Shown here in pieces: positions 51,401 through 64,000 of a stretch of DNA of 64,000 bases. The position numbers and the translations under genes are program-made. Numbering within the stretch: position 1 is the first letter of the stretch; every line of letters starts with the position of its first letter. The notes beneath the pieces are model-generated. The model made no database searches. It saw only the letters and a program-made list of their open reading frames with translations, and had not been told where the DNA came from. Source of the DNA: Epiperipatus broadwayi (lineage: Eukaryota; Onychophora; Udeonychophora; Euonychophora; Peripatidae); the NCBI GenBank assembly GCA_028023455.1, contig JAQFVV010006312.1, positions 3,989,835 to 4,053,834 on the forward strand. Direction: 5' to 3'.

Positions 51401-52800
51401 TGCTATATAGAATCACATGACCACCTTTTCTTATGCTTGCACATAACTGTTATCAAAACAGGCAAAACTTTCCATACAGTAGTGCTACTCAGGGTTTTTT
51501 TATGACATAGGTTATAATTTGAACCTGATGAATGCTACCTTAATAGCTTGTTAGCTATAGCTAATAATGTTTACCATTTATAGTTTTACATTTATAATTC
51601 TAGTTCATACTTTGTCATTCCCCACATTATCTATCTTGTGAGATTACAGAATGGCATCATATATTTTATTGTTATCTCTTTTTTGTAGGTTAAAATATAA
51701 ATATCACTGTTTTGTTCCTGACATTTTTTGCATTTTCTTGGCAAAAATAAACTTTGTCTATAGTACTTCTTAATTTTCTAACACCACATTGAGATTCTGG
51801 TAATCATTCATCTGTAACAAAACAGCATTCTATTCAACTAGAGTAAAATATGTTTCTTGTAGTGGATTATAATGACTCCTTTGTTTTTTTAACTAGTATA
51901 CAGATCAGGTGTCAAGATTTTATGGGTCCAAATTTTCCTAAAATATTCAAGTACTTTAAGCTAACATATAACCCACCATATTGTAAACTTTTTCCAGATA
52001 TATAAGCAGAACATGCTGCCTTTCTGTTTTTAATATTATAAATAACTGCTTTATCTTCATTAAGTTTGATATCTTGATCCAAATCTAAATGAATAGATGT
52101 TATCATCTCACATTTTATAGATGCACTTAATAACCTTGACTACATTACTGATTTATGAAACATGAATAAAAACACATGAAAAGACAATGGCTCAAGAATG
52201 CATTTTATGCAAAACCAGTACACATTAACTGGCCCAGGTCACTTTCTCTTGCATATATCTTTATCAGTATTTTTTAATATTTGTCAATAGTAAAGTATTG
52301 CATTTTGCCACAAACGCCAACAATTTTGATATAAACTAATATAGATAAATATTTCAATGATTATCACTAATTACTTGTTAAATTAAAAATTACTAAACAT
52401 CACATGATCACCATTTCTTATGCTAGCACATAACTATTGTTAAACAGGCAAAACTTTTCACACAGTAGTACCACTGGTTAAAAGTTAGTATAGCTGATTT
52501 TTTAATAAAATGCATACCCATAGGAATATTCAAGTTCATTTTTCATTTCCATGTGTAACAATGGAGTGGATTCTATTCAGTATATCTATAAAAGATGTTA
52601 CAGTTGGGACTAGAAAAATTAAATTGAATTATTTTATGTGTGTGCATTTAATTAAGAAACTCAGTTATCTAATTTAAAGCTTATACTGGATTAGGGATAA
52701 TCTCTATCTTAATAATTGTTTAGTGATAATTATTGAAGTATTTATCTGGATTGATTCATGTCAAAGATTTGGTTGGGGAAATTGATACTTTTGGATCAAA
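51401..52800. repeat. Dispersed inverted-repeat family, copies 3 (composite)
   Basis: Direct repeat: ATCACATGACCACC-TTTCTTATGC-TGCACATAACT...CAGGCAAAAC at 51,411-51,500 recurs at 52,402-52,490. The family core lies at about 52,100-52,330 (CATTTTATAGATGCACTTAATAACC, CTTGCATATATCTTTATCAG). Inverted arms: GATAAATATTTCAATGATTATCACTAA at about 52,345-52,372 pairs with TTAGTGATAATTATTGAAGTATTTATC at about 52,723-52,749. There are several overlapping family members here. The minus frame 51,912-52,106 is probably incidental. Confidence 0.5.
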
Positions 52801-53423
52801 ATATACATTAATTGTTATATTATTTTTTAAGCAATGATCAAAATAATTTTTTTGCCAGTCCAAAATATCACTGTCATAATATAAAAGTTTGTCATTGCTG
52901 GATTTAATAGGATTGTGATATCATTTCTGCAATCATATGTTGCTTTCAATACATCAACAAAAAATCTAGAATGACTACACTCAGTGAATGACTGCACTTC
53001 TTTGCAGTTTTAATCCACTAATAATTTTTTTAAGTATTTTTGTCAGTTGGTGACCTTCTCTGCCTTCAAATCTTTTATATTTATTCCAAAGTTTCTCATT
53101 TAATTTATTTTTTGGCCAAGCAGAAATCACCATGTTTTCTTTTAATTAAATGACTATTAACAAGATCATTATCAGAAAACTATTCGTGAATATTTTTTTA
53201 GTGAACCAAAGAATAGATTGGCGTGTATCCATTGTGCAGTCCATAACACAATTTCATGCTTCAGTAAGATAACAGACCTACAGATCCAAATTAGTACTTT
53301 TCATGTTTAATTAGCTTTTGAAATTTAGTATATATAATAAATTCTTCTATAGAATAAACATTTTTTTTTAAAAAATATTATTGGAATAATATACTTACCT
53401 TGTAATGCAATAGTGCAGGCTAC

Positions 53424-53427
<4 letters not shown>
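52801..53427. other. AT-rich DNA, no gene seen
   Basis: No recognisable element or gene. Confidence 0.4.

Positions 53428-53458
<31 letters not shown>
53428..53458. repeat. (TA)n microsatellite
   Basis: About 30 bp TA. Confidence 0.85.
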
Positions 53459-53460
<2 letters not shown>

Positions 53461-53784
53461 AAACAAATATGGTACTATAATTTATATTTCATCAATTACT
53501 TATTACATAAGGGTTTAAACTCACTCTTTTTGATTTTCACTGCTTTACACTTATGATCATTACGTATCAATATTTATCTCAGATATTTCCATTATTTTTC
53601 TTCAAATATGTGAAATATCTGGACTGGACAATGTATCTACACTTAAAACCTCCACTTTACTTCATCTATTTAAAGCATAGAAATAAAGATGTCTTGAATA
53701 AATAAATAACTTCCAAAATGCATTCCAGAATTGAATACCATTCTTCAATTAGCCTTAAATCAATTCAAGTTTACATAAATATAT

Positions 53785-54319
53785 TAATAACTGAAACACA
53801 GGCTTGTTATATACCTGTGTCAATATATGTAATATATAGGGTATATGAGCACAGACTTTCAGATGACCCATCACTCTCCACTCTATCTAATAATACCGAT
53901 ACACTCAAGCACATATATGCTGAAAAGATAAATAATCACAATATACGTATTTCATGCTAAACCAGAAATCATCAGTTGGTCCAGATTATCATCTCCCACA
54001 CATATATACTATAAGTGCTCAGATATATATTAAGATAGACAATCTTTATACTTTAATGGACAGGCTCCAATCTACTATACACTCCAACTATTCAACCGTC
54101 CATCCAATTGAAAATCTGATGATAAAATGCTCAAAGGCCACCCTGAGGCCGAAATTCTTGTCACACCCATGTTGACCTAAAGTCAATCTGAACCCCAAAT
54201 GTACAGGACATAATCCATTTAATACATATTCAAGGATGGGCAGACATATCTACAATGTAATAACTGAAACACAGGCTTGTTATATACCTGTGTCAATATA
54301 TGTAATATATAGGGTATAT
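53785..54319. repeat. 535-bp unit with identical 62-bp direct terminal repeats
   Basis: The 62 bp at 53,785-53,846 (TAATAACTGAAACACAGGCT ... GGGTATAT) recur without change at 54,258-54,319. Inside each is the hairpin ACACAGG...CCTGTGT. The roughly 411-bp interior is richer in C and G on the plus strand than its flanks (CCCATCACTCTCCACTC, CACCCTGAGGCCG) and includes a member of the dispersed family core (CATGCTAAACCAGAAATC, CCAGATTATCATCTCCCAC). There is no significant ORF; overlapping frames 53,718-53,960 and 53,954-54,175 have no signature. It could be a TRIM-like element, a tandem-repeat remnant or a local duplication. Confidence 0.65.
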
Positions 54320-55599
54320 CCTATATATTATAAATAGCTTGGGTTTTTGTGCAGGTTAGAATCCCAAGTTTTCCAAATATTGTGTGTTAATTATATTTAA
54401 TATTATATATGTATGTATGTGTATATAACTATAGAAGATAAATAGAATGGTAACTCTTAATTTTTTATTGCCTTATAGAAATATTAATATGACTTGCATT
54501 TTTCTGTAATCAGATATATTTTCACTATCTAGATATTTTGGATCTAATATTTTTAATAATGATTATATTTTTTCAACTTTAATATCTACAATGATTTTTA
54601 TATCTTTTGTATGGTTTTAAGTGTGGAATTACAAACCCATCTGTCTTTAGAATTTGAAGTATATCAATAGGCATAATTACTGAATGGACTACTTTGTTTT
54701 ATCTGTTCTTTATTTTAGCATTATTTTAGAAAATTTTTTTTACACACTTCAAGATTCTCCTGTTTTAGTAATAACTTTTTTATTATTATTTTTAATATAG
54801 CTTTTATTTCAACATGAATATATGTTTTATATATTTGACACTTTTCTTTTTAATAACTTTATTTCTTTATACTATCTTAAAAAACCCCTTACCTACATTT
54901 TGTTCTAATTGAATTATTTTAAATTATTTTTGTACTTTGTCTTTTCAAATATATTTCCCTGACCTAATAGAAAATTTATTATTGAATTGCTATTTTATTT
55001 CCATTGTGGTCACAATTGTTTTTATTTTAGCTATTATATTAATATCAATCTCTTTCAGATCTGAATCACTTTTTATGTTTTTTTTATTATTTTAAAACTA
55101 ATTGTAAAATCTAGTTTAATTATTTGGAGTATTACTAAATATTAAGAATATCAACTGCCTTTTAATAGTTTTGTTTCTGTTTTTGCATTAACACACCTTA
55201 TTTATTATTAATAGATGACTATTTTCTGTATTGAGTTTATAAAATATATTCCAATCTTGATATATTCTTTTATTCATACATTTTATATTGTAATGGAACA
55301 TCCATAACCACTAATGAATTAATTAATTGAGCTCACATGTGACAATAGTATACCTCACTACCACAAATCAAATAATAAAGCAACACGTTGCAAATTATCA
55401 AATGTAATGGAACATCCAATCATCCTAATAGTTGGGTGGGAAATGTAATGGAATGTGATATATGCTTGAAATGAGATGAAATCACTCTATTCAATGTGAA
55501 CTAATTGACATGGACAATTCACTTCTATTTTAATGTATCTCAGGTTTTGATTTATTACCCAAATCATTTCCTCAGCTAGATATGTGTAAAATAAATCTG
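54320..55599. other. AT-rich DNA, no gene; related short units near 55.3-55.45 kb
   Basis: AATGGAACATCCATAACC (about 55,293) and AATGGAACATCCAATCATCC (about 55,405) are partial repeats, and similar AATGTAATAG-type strings recur at 56.8-57.0 kb. No coding sequence was recognised. Confidence 0.4.
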
Positions 55600-56330
55600 G
55601 ATACTAAAGAACAATGATAAAGACATTTTAAATGGTTTTCTCTCAGTGTTCATTTAATTGATGATTTGATTATTCACTAAAATACAATTTGGAAACAAAG
55701 AAAATTTTGTTGAATCCAACCTATATTTACAAACAAAGATTATATGACTTACTAATCCAATTAATGATGGATTAAATGAATGATTAACAAAACACATTAT
55801 TATCATTTAGTTGATTGCAAATCTATTAAACTAACTAATGACTTCTTCCCTGAAAAGAGAAAATAAAAATAATAATAAATTTTAAATAAAAACACCAAGT
55901 CATTTTTTATAAAACAAATGATATATTTTTTATTTTAAATTGTAGTTAAATCCTTATCAAACATCAATAAATATATGAGAACACATAAAATTGGTTTTAC
56001 TTTTCAGGTTTCCATTTCAGTTCAACATGAGTTAAATGAAAAAATGTTTGCCAACAATTGGCAAAGATTATAATTTATGTTTGCACAGAAATCATTCACT
56101 AGTTTTCATATATAAAATAAATAAATAAAAAAGTGATAAGTTGATAATAACTTGTTGAATTAATAATTTAATACTATGTATGTGCTTCTCAAAGCTGGAT
56201 CAATTAATAAAACAATAACACAAAATCTCATAAGAATTCTTTTTCTACTATGCTACATAGATATTTATTTGCTTCATTTATATTGGATCATACTTTTTTA
56301 TTATATTGTGAGCACTAACTATTTGTGCTT
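55600..56330 (+). repeat. Old direct repeat, copy 1
   Basis: Diverged but collinear with 57,300-57,990. Shared landmarks in order are TTGATTATTCACTAAAATAC, TTTTGTTGAATCCAA, TGATGGATTAAATGAATG, AAAAGAGAAAA, CAAGTCATTTTTTATAAAAC, AAGCTGGATCAATTAATAAA and CTACTATGCTACATAG. No ORF is shared. This is a dispersed repeat or an ancient duplication. Confidence 0.55.
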
Positions 56331-56417
56331 ATTATTTATAAAAGGCTTCTATCATAACCTGCAATTCAACATCTCAATTCATAACTCTATTAATTTGTGC
56401 CTCATTAAATGCCTACT

Positions 56418-56419
<2 letters not shown>

Positions 56420-56501
<82 letters not shown>
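56420..56501. repeat. (TA)n-(TG)n compound microsatellite
   Basis: About 54 bp TA followed by about 28 bp TG. Confidence 0.95.
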
Positions 56502-57299
56502 GGAGGGTGCCTGTATTATGTAATCTTTATAGATAAACAAAATATATATAAACTACTCCTACATAACACATGTGAGAATATCTACCTCTAACTTTGATGC
56601 TAAATAACTATAACCCGTTCTATCTTTTTAAAACACATCTGATGATAAAATTAAAATTAATTAAATAATAAAGAAAATTATTAAATGATTTATAAATAAC
56701 TGCCATGCAAACAAATAATCTCGATTTAAATTATTCCCAGCATTTATGTTCAGCAATATATATATATAGTAATAGTACACCTGTCACCAATTGAAATGGC
56801 TCCAATCATTGGGAGGCAATTGTAATAGAACATAATGGCATCATATAAAGAAATGACATTACTTCTATCATAAAATTAATATGAATATGATAAATATAAT
56901 AAATGTAATAATATATAATAAAGGTGCAATAGAAATGTAATAGAAAATATGATTGCTCCATTGGTAGTGCCAAATGTAATAGTCAGTAAAATATACATAT
57001 AAAGAAAGGTCCTAACAATTGAAGTGATCCCAATCGGTAGTAACAAAGATAATAGTACTTATTATGACATACCATATACATATAAAGAGAAAAGAAATTA
57101 CCTCAAAATAAATATAATAAAGTAAACTAATTCCAGCCATTGAGTATGAGTTACAATAAATCAGGTTATGATGTCTAACTTTATTTGAATAAATTATTAA
57201 TTTATAAAGTTACAGATAATAAATGACCTATACTATAAAAATATATCACTCAAGATGCAATGTAGTCTAATCATTACTTATACTGGTACTATGACTAAC

Positions 57300-57990
57300 A
57301 ATGCAAAATAAATTTAAATACTACAGAGCATTGACTAAGGTATGTTACTGATTAATTATCAGGGTTAACTTAACTAACAATTTGATTATATTAAATATAA
57401 ATTGGAACAAAGGGAATTTTATTGAATCCAAAATCAATATTCACAAGTATGATTACATGTAATTTAATATTTCCATTATTGATGGCTTGTGAAACTAATC
57501 TACTAACAAATGATTATTATTTAGTCAAATGGATGAATTGGTCAACCAATCAACAACTGATGTACTAAAAAGAGAAAAGCCAGATATTAATAAATTTCAA
57601 ATTAAAACTCAAAGTCATTTTTATAAACAAATGATAAGTTTTATTCCAAGATTGTGATTTTATATTTTTATAATAGCACAAATATGTACGTGGAAAACAT
57701 AAAACTGTTTTGTTTTTTCAAATGTTCTATTTTTTTAAATATAAATCAAATACAAGATTTACTGATAATACAGATAACTTGCAATTTATATTTTACATAG
57801 GAATTGTATAGAGCTGTTCTGAAATTAAATCAATAGACAAATAAATAAATAAATTGTAAATATCTTGTTACATTAATAATTTAGGTTATAGATGTATTTA
57901 TTTAAGGTTGGATCAACAAACAAAATGATACAGAATATGATATCAAGAGCTTCTTTCCACTATGCTATAAGGATTTATTCACCTTATTCT
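57300..57990 (+). repeat. Old direct repeat, copy 2
   Basis: Matches 55,600-56,330 in order: TTTATTGAATCCAA, TGATGGCTTGTGAAAC, AAAAAGAGAAAA, AAAGTCATTTTTATAAACAA, AGGTTGGATCAACAAACAAA and CCACTATGCTATAAGG. Substantially diverged, with many indels. Confidence 0.55.
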
Positions 57991-58839
57991 AAACCATGTT
58001 TTCTATGAGGAACAACAACTACTTGGGCTTCTTGTTTATTAGCTACATCAACTACCTGTGTTTTTCATTAAATTAAGGCATCAACTACTTGAGTTTTCTT
58101 ATTAATATAAAGCTTATTCTAGGCTGGAAAGTTCAACATTTACTCTACAACTTTATTAACTTAGGTTCATTAAACCTAGCACAATATATAAAAAAATATT
58201 ATCTCACCTGAGCTTTTATATATAAGCAAAACATATATAGATCAAGACAACTTTCAAATATAAATGTGGGGTATTAATGTATATCACTTCCATATTTAAT
58301 ACTATAAATTAATCCAATCCTTTCAAAATAAATCTAATATTAACACAATTAAAATAATTGAAAAATTAAGATAATTATTAATAATGATATAATTTATAAA
58401 TACGATTCTATAAAAATTTATAAATTTATGCAACTCCTATGAAATTAAATGTAATTTAGTGCTTTCCAATCTAAATTGATACATGACATCTATTATTTAA
58501 TATATATGTATGTAAACACGATTCAAATACTATATAAAAAATATTTATTATTATTACAATCGCTAATTTTACTTTGGCATTTAACAACATATTCACACAA
58601 TTTACAATACAAAATGTCTTTAAAATAAATAAATAAATATATACATTAAAAAAGTTGACTTTCATTATTATTAAGATTTTAGCATTAAAAAAAGTATAGG
58701 TCCATTTCAAATATTACAATTGTATACACTTTGATAAAGATATATTTTAAATGTTATATAAAAAAATAATAAACGTATAAAACAAAAAAGAAAAATATGA
58801 CAAATTTTAATTACCATTTAATTTCTTTTACTGTCTTTT
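57991..58839. other. AT-rich DNA, no gene seen
   Basis: The minus-strand frame 58,471-58,710 is a hydrophobic AT-driven translation without a known domain. Confidence 0.4.
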
Positions 58840-59865
58840 TGTTTTCCCATCAACCAACTATTTCAGGCATTTTCTTTTATTTTATTCATCCCAGAGTTGC
58901 TCGAAGTTAGTTTAAAATATGTATATGTATTATTAATGAATTGGTAAACTTTACTTTTTGTTTTTACAACAATTAATTCCAGACATTCTCTTGATATTTA
59001 ATTATATAAATAATTAAAGTTAACTATTACTTGGATCATTAAAGAAATTTGAAGTTAAAACAAAATATATAAATAGCTAATTTCTAAAATCTATTTATGA
59101 ATGCAGGGTTAATTTCAGGCTACATATTCTACTAGATTCCAATGGTGAAATAAGTTAGGCAGAGGAGAGTCAGATTTGCCTGTTGGATAATAAAGTGTAA
59201 TTAGCCAGTCTTGATCTAGTAATTATTAGATTAACATCCAAAAAATAATTTGTAGTTCATACACCTAAAACTATGACTTTTTTCTTCTTCAGTTTTTTTA
59301 TTAATCCCCCTGGCGATTATGTTTTGCATTTCCCTAGTGATCTTTTGGCCTATTGTTATGAATTCATGGGCAGATTGAAAAATCTTTAACACTATTGTTT
59401 ATTGATTTTAAAATATTTTTTAAATAACAAAACAACAAAAAATAATGTCAATAAAAAAAATACATATATATTACATTGAAAATTTTTTGTTGTAATTTAC
59501 AAATCAAATGAATAAATAAACAACCAGAATAATATTATTACATCTTTTATAATTTTCAAAAAAATAAAATAAAAAAAGAAATAAAAGTACAACATAATCA
59601 TAATTAGCAATTTAAATGATACTATTAATAATTATTTTTTTATACTCACACTTGTGAATTTATATATATTCATTGCTATTAAAATCTCACTATCATAAAA
59701 CAAAGCACATATCACAATAAATATATAAACATGAACTAAATAACAATAAAACAATTAATAACAATAACAATAACAACCTATTTACAAATCCTTAAGTAAA
59801 ACTAAATCAAAAAAAAAATTTTAAACTATAATCTGGCACATTAAAAAGAGTGGATTTTCTATCTC
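58840..59865 (+). repeat. Old direct repeat of about 1 kb, copy 1
   Basis: Collinear with 62,700-63,700. The clearest part is 59,460-59,850 against 63,325-63,690: TAATAACAATAACAATAACA with TAACAACTAACAATAACAGC, CTATTTACAAATCCTTAAGT with CTATATAGAAATTCCTAAAT, and TGGCACATTAAAAAGAGTGG with TGGCACTTTAATGAAAAGAA. Upstream, AATAAGTTAGGCAGAGGA matches AATAAGATAGGCAAAGGG. No shared ORF is visible. It is a dispersed repeat of unknown class. Confidence 0.6.
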
Positions 59866-59866
59866 T

Positions 59867-59868
<2 letters not shown>

Positions 59869-59922
<54 letters not shown>

Positions 59923-59961
59923 AAACAAGAATCTATCTCTTATATATATATATATATATAT
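59869..59961. repeat. (TA)n tracts within a tandem duplication
   Basis: CTATCTCTTA-(TA)n-TTGAAACAAGAAT occurs twice in a row with TA tracts of about 50 and about 20 bp. Confidence 0.9.
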
Positions 59962-60999
59962 TGAAACAAGAATGATGTTTCACATGTATATTTATTCTAA
60001 GAGCTAGTTACCCTCCCACCTTAAAAAACAGCAGATGTATAAAAAAGTTTAGTTTATGACATTGCAAGAAAATCATTATTTTTTATAATTGAGAAAAGAA
60101 AATCATTATTGATTTTATAGTTTTGGATTACGATATAATTTAAATATATCACATATTTATTTAAAGCTGGCATGTATTAAATTGATTACATTTTTAATTT
60201 TTGGATGTTTTCAAATAAAGTGTAATAATCACTTGAGGCAAAGTTAGTAAATTGAAAAACATAGCTTAATTCTTATGATTTCTTATCTATCCCACTAAAA
60301 AGTAGATTATCCAATCATTATGAAGAGAAAGGCAATCGGGCTTAAATGAGAGCAATATGCAAATTAGGTACAGTGGAAAAAGGCTGTTTAATCAGTTCAA
60401 GAATCAGATATAAATAATCAAGTTGCAAATTCAGAGGCTGATTAGATTTGATTTTAAAACAAGAGACTTTGAAAGAGTTTTAAAAAGTTTTTTTCAGAGA
60501 GATTTTAAGGAGATCAAATAGTTATATTTTTCCAAAGAGATTTTTCAAGTAGCTGTCAAATAAGAATTTTAAAAAAAAAAAAAAGATTTCAATTTTAAAA
60601 GGATATTAAAGAACCTCTGTTAATGATGAAAAAAGAAAACATTATTAAGAAAATTATAACGATGGAAAAATAAACCAATAGCTTCAACTCTTCATTCTAA
60701 GCCATGATTTTTCAAGATTTGCCTGCATGCTCATAATGAAAGGGATTAATGCCATTCAGCTTAAATAAAATGACCCCTTTTTGAAGGAACAAACTGGATA
60801 AATAAAGGTAATGATTTTATGAAAATATTTGATACTATGTGTTTTGAAAAGACAAACAAAATGTCTTTATTATAAATATAAAAAAAAGAACCATTAATAA
60901 ATATAGCTACATGAAAATACATTTATTATCGATAAATTATAAATGATATTAAAATCATACTAAAATTATGAAAATCGTTTATTCTTGATATAGTATAAA
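59962..60999. other. AT-rich DNA, no gene seen
   Basis: A-rich plus strand with no recognised element. The tract CAGAGGCTGATTAG... to about 60,790 is purine-rich but carries no open frame of note. Confidence 0.4.
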
Positions 61000-61540
61000 T
61001 GAAGATGCTTATCTGCATATTAATGTAAAATTACAAATGCTTAATACTTACCTGAATGTTGATTTTGTGGGAGTAATTTAAACCACATTACTGGATTTAA
61101 TAAATCTAATGAAATACTATATGGACTCTAAATGCTTACCTGCATATTGAATAAAATTGCAAATGCTTAATACTTACCTGAATGTTGATTTTGTGGGAGT
61201 AATTTAAACCACATTACTGGATTTAATAAATCTAATGAAATACTCTATGGACTCTAAATGCTTAATACTTATCTGAATATTGATTTTGCGGGAGTAATTT
61301 AAACCACATTACTGGATTTAATAAATTTAATGAGTACTATATGGACTCTAAATGCTTACCTGCATATTGAATAAAATTACAAATGCTTAATACTTATCTG
61401 AATGTTGATTTTGTGGGAGTAATTTAAACCACATTACTGGATTTGATAAATTTAATGAAATATTATATGGACTCTAAATGCTTATCTGCATGTTAATATA
61501 AAATGACCAATGCTTAATACTTACCTGAATATTGATTTTG
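61000..61540 (+). repeat. Minisatellite, about 126-bp unit, four to five copies
   Basis: ATGCTTAATACTTACCTGAA-type starts occur at 61,035, 61,161, 61,256, 61,381 and about 61,508. Each unit continues with TTGATTTTGTGGGAGTAATT, AAACCACATTACTGGATTT, AATAAATCTAATGAAATACT and ATGGACTCTAAATGCTTA. The second unit (61,161-61,255) lacks about 31 bp (the TACCTGCATATTGAATAAAA part), giving period 95. Units are highly similar. Confidence 0.93.
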
Positions 61541-62064
61541 TGGAAAGAAAATAATGAAACTTATGCACTCCTCTTTGTGAAGTAACTAACTAAACTGCTT
61601 CCAACCTTTTCATAAATGAAATGAAAATGAGGCATCACATAGATATGAATGAACTTTATTAGAATTGCAAATTAATTGTTATTAAATAAAATTATTGTTA
61701 CTAAAAATTAAATCTTAGTTATCCAGTTGTTCAATTCTATTTTGTTTTTGTTGCATCACTCATCATTCATTGCACTTGTTCATGAGAATCTCATGCCTCC
61801 TGAGCTACATCTGGCATAACTAGACCTAGGTAAGTCAGGTTGTAGTGAGATGGAACTCTAGTGGTGCCGTTTGGAAAACCAAACATATAAATGTCTAGAT
61901 GCTTCCAGCCTCTATGGTGCTACATCCTCTGATGAGCAGGAAATATTGTTATAGGGGGGTTAACATCTGCATTGGGTAATGCCAATTGATAGTTCCTTCC
62001 TGCAACATGCTCATCAGGAAATTGTTACAACCGAGGTAATAAAGGGTTGTGCAGTGGTCCGGTT

Positions 62065-62065
<1 letters not shown>
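61541..62065. other. GC-richer islet, no gene
   Basis: About 61,780-62,060 is less AT-biased (CATGCCTCCTGAGC, ACTAGACCTAGG, GTGGTGCCGTTTGG, AGCCTCTATGGTGC) and may be an unclassified repeat. TGATGAGCA and TGCTCATCA form a short inverted pair. It ends at (TA)n. Confidence 0.45.

Positions 62066-62109
<44 letters not shown>
62066..62109. repeat. (TA)n microsatellite
   Basis: About 44 bp TA after GTCCGGTTACAA. Confidence 0.9.
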
Positions 62110-62112
<3 letters not shown>

Positions 62113-62490
62113 ATGTGTTTAAATTAAAACAAGTTTTTTTTTTATATTAACAAATAAATGAATATAAATGAAAGGTATATAACCATTTATCTATAATTTG
62201 AGATTTATAATCGGTCTATTTACATATATAAGATTTATGACTAAAAGATAAAATAATTTTATTAGACAATGGTCTATGGTGTCTTTATTTTTAATATCAG
62301 TGACATAAAAAAAAAATTTTAAATGATCTATTTATATGATATACTAACATATCTATAAAACATGTAAACTACTATAAATATAAGTTGAAATACTTTATGA
62401 AAACTAACATATTTTAAATCATAATGACCGATTAAATCACAAATAATCCATATACATATAATATTTATTTAAAAATAAATTTTAAAATTA

Positions 62491-62648
<158 letters not shown>

Positions 62649-62699
62649 TGAATGAGAGAAAAAATAATTGATCAATTTTTTTTAGTTACCCCAGTAATC

Positions 62700-63700
62700 T
62701 CAAAATTGCTCATCGTTTATGGTTTACTGATTATTTGAGACATTTTAACTTGGCTATTTCTTAGCTGTCGAAATAACTTTAAAAGAAAAATAAATTGGCA
62801 AATGTGTGAGTTCATATACTTTCTGCTGAAGTAATTAATTCCTAGCATTTCCTTTTTATTATCTTGTTTAAAAGATAATGAAACAATTGGAATAATGAAG
62901 GGATTTAACTATTTAATTTGTGATTACTTATAAAATCCTGCATTTCATAAATAGCTAGTTATTTCATGGCTTTTCTTTTCAAATGTTTGCTTGGTAATAA
63001 TTTACATATTTTCACCAGATTTTAACAGTGAATAAGATAGGCAAAGGGTTCAAAAACACTGATTAGTAATCCTTTGTTTTAGTCCTTCATTCTAGTGCTA
63101 TATCTCAATTCAATAGTTGTTGTATTTATGCCAAAAAGAAAATTTGTAAAAGAGACTAAAGTAAAAGTCTTGCTTTTTGACTTTTTTAATGGTATTTATT
63201 CCCTTTGTTGCTATAGTAATTGCTTTTCATTGTTTAAACCTTCATGTGCTATCTTAAAACTTTCAACACAACAATTGTTGACTTTTTAAATATTAAAAAA
63301 ATACTACTAATAATAATAATAATAAATATTACATAGAAAATCAGTTTTGCAGTTTACAATAATAAATAAATATCATTAAAATTACTTCCTAAACAATTTC
63401 CAAATAAAAATACAATCTAAATATATATATAAAAGCAATTTATATGCTCATATTTATATAATATCTATATACATATACATATATGAATTTATACATCATC
63501 ATTGCCATTTAAATTCCACAATCACCAATAAAAACATATACTGAAATAAAAATAAAATAAAAATGAAGTAATTATTAATAACAACTAACAATAACAGCTA
63601 CCTATATAGAAATTCCTAAATCAAAGCTAAATTAAATATTTTTTTAAAATATAAATGGCACTTTAATGAAAAGAATGGATCTTTTCATCCATTACAACAC
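62700..63700 (+). repeat. Old direct repeat of about 1 kb, copy 2
   Basis: Diverged counterpart of 58,840-59,865 in the same orientation, about 3.85 kb downstream. Landmarks: AATTAATTCCTAGCATTTCC with AATTAATTCCAGACATTCTC, AATAAGATAGGCAAAGGG, then the A-rich end. The frame 63,095-63,289 has no known domain. Confidence 0.58.
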
Positions 63701-63907
63701 ACTCTCCTGCTAACAAAAGTATTTTTGCATATAAACAACTATGCACAATGATGGCAAAAGTACCTCCTAAATTACTTACATATCCCCTCTTCAATTATTG
63801 ATGTGTAGCTTTTCTCATTTAACAAAAACAAATAAATGAATAAGTTTTAAAACAACTATAGACACAAAAAACAAATACACTCCAAGACACTTGCTCTTTC
63901 CTCACAA

Positions 63908-63909
<2 letters not shown>

Positions 63910-64000
<91 letters not shown>
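63910..64000. repeat. (TA)n microsatellite running off the window
   Basis: At least 90 bp of TA up to the last base, so its full length is unknown. Confidence 0.95.

Noticed and set aside
61000-61540. CRISPR-like array
   Set aside because: Units are contiguous tandem repeats without unique spacers in a eukaryotic context.

Overview
The window is strongly AT-rich eukaryotic (metazoan) DNA with no convincing host gene. It holds no bacterial-style operons, promoters or rRNA. What can be read are broken transposable elements, fold-back repeats, diverged repeat families and very long microsatellites: (TA)n throughout, (CT)n with a 156-base C run, (GATA)n and (ATA)n. Penelope-like retroelements (PLEs), an RTE-type LINE, a BED-finger hAT transposase and tRNA-related SINE-like units together suggest an invertebrate. 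Microsatellite abundance and an ATC-type repeat near 42.1 kb would fit a cephalopod mollusc, but the sequence alone does not settle this.

Layout. 0-13 kb: AT-rich DNA with an inverted-repeat family, the CT/poly-C tract (4.27-5.12 kb) and a 280-bp fold-back (5.8-6.0 kb). 13.1-17.9 kb: a palindromic PLE tail, a 1.7-kb repeat unit 'X', and PLE-A, an almost complete element with identical 462-bp inverted arms. 21.2 kb: a tRNA-like SINE head. 23.7-25.3 kb: a 5'-truncated RTE LINE (minus strand). 26.7-30.5 kb: a compositionally different, CpG-richer tract without genes. 31.6-34.2 kb: a hAT transposase pseudogene. 34.9-39.6 kb: a nest of PLE copies (families B, C and A) that are head-to-head, chimeric and bounded by simple repeats. 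42.5 kb: a second tRNA-related unit. 42.9-45.0 kb: an inverted, nearly identical copy of X and its PLE tail. 48-50 kb: a broken gag-like ORF with a CCHC knuckle (minus strand). 51-64 kb: inverted-repeat family copies, a small element with 62-bp direct terminal repeats, two pairs of old ~0.7-1 kb duplications, a ~126-bp minisatellite and more (TA)n and (ATA)n.

The most notable theme is PLE biology. At least three PLE families share a 3'-end motif (AAATACAGACAT followed by (TA)n). The copies carry inverted tail duplications, palindromic joins and family-to-family switches, which suggests repeated template switching or twin priming during target-primed insertion. None of the elements has an intact coding frame here, although some breaks lie at homopolymers and could be assembly indels.
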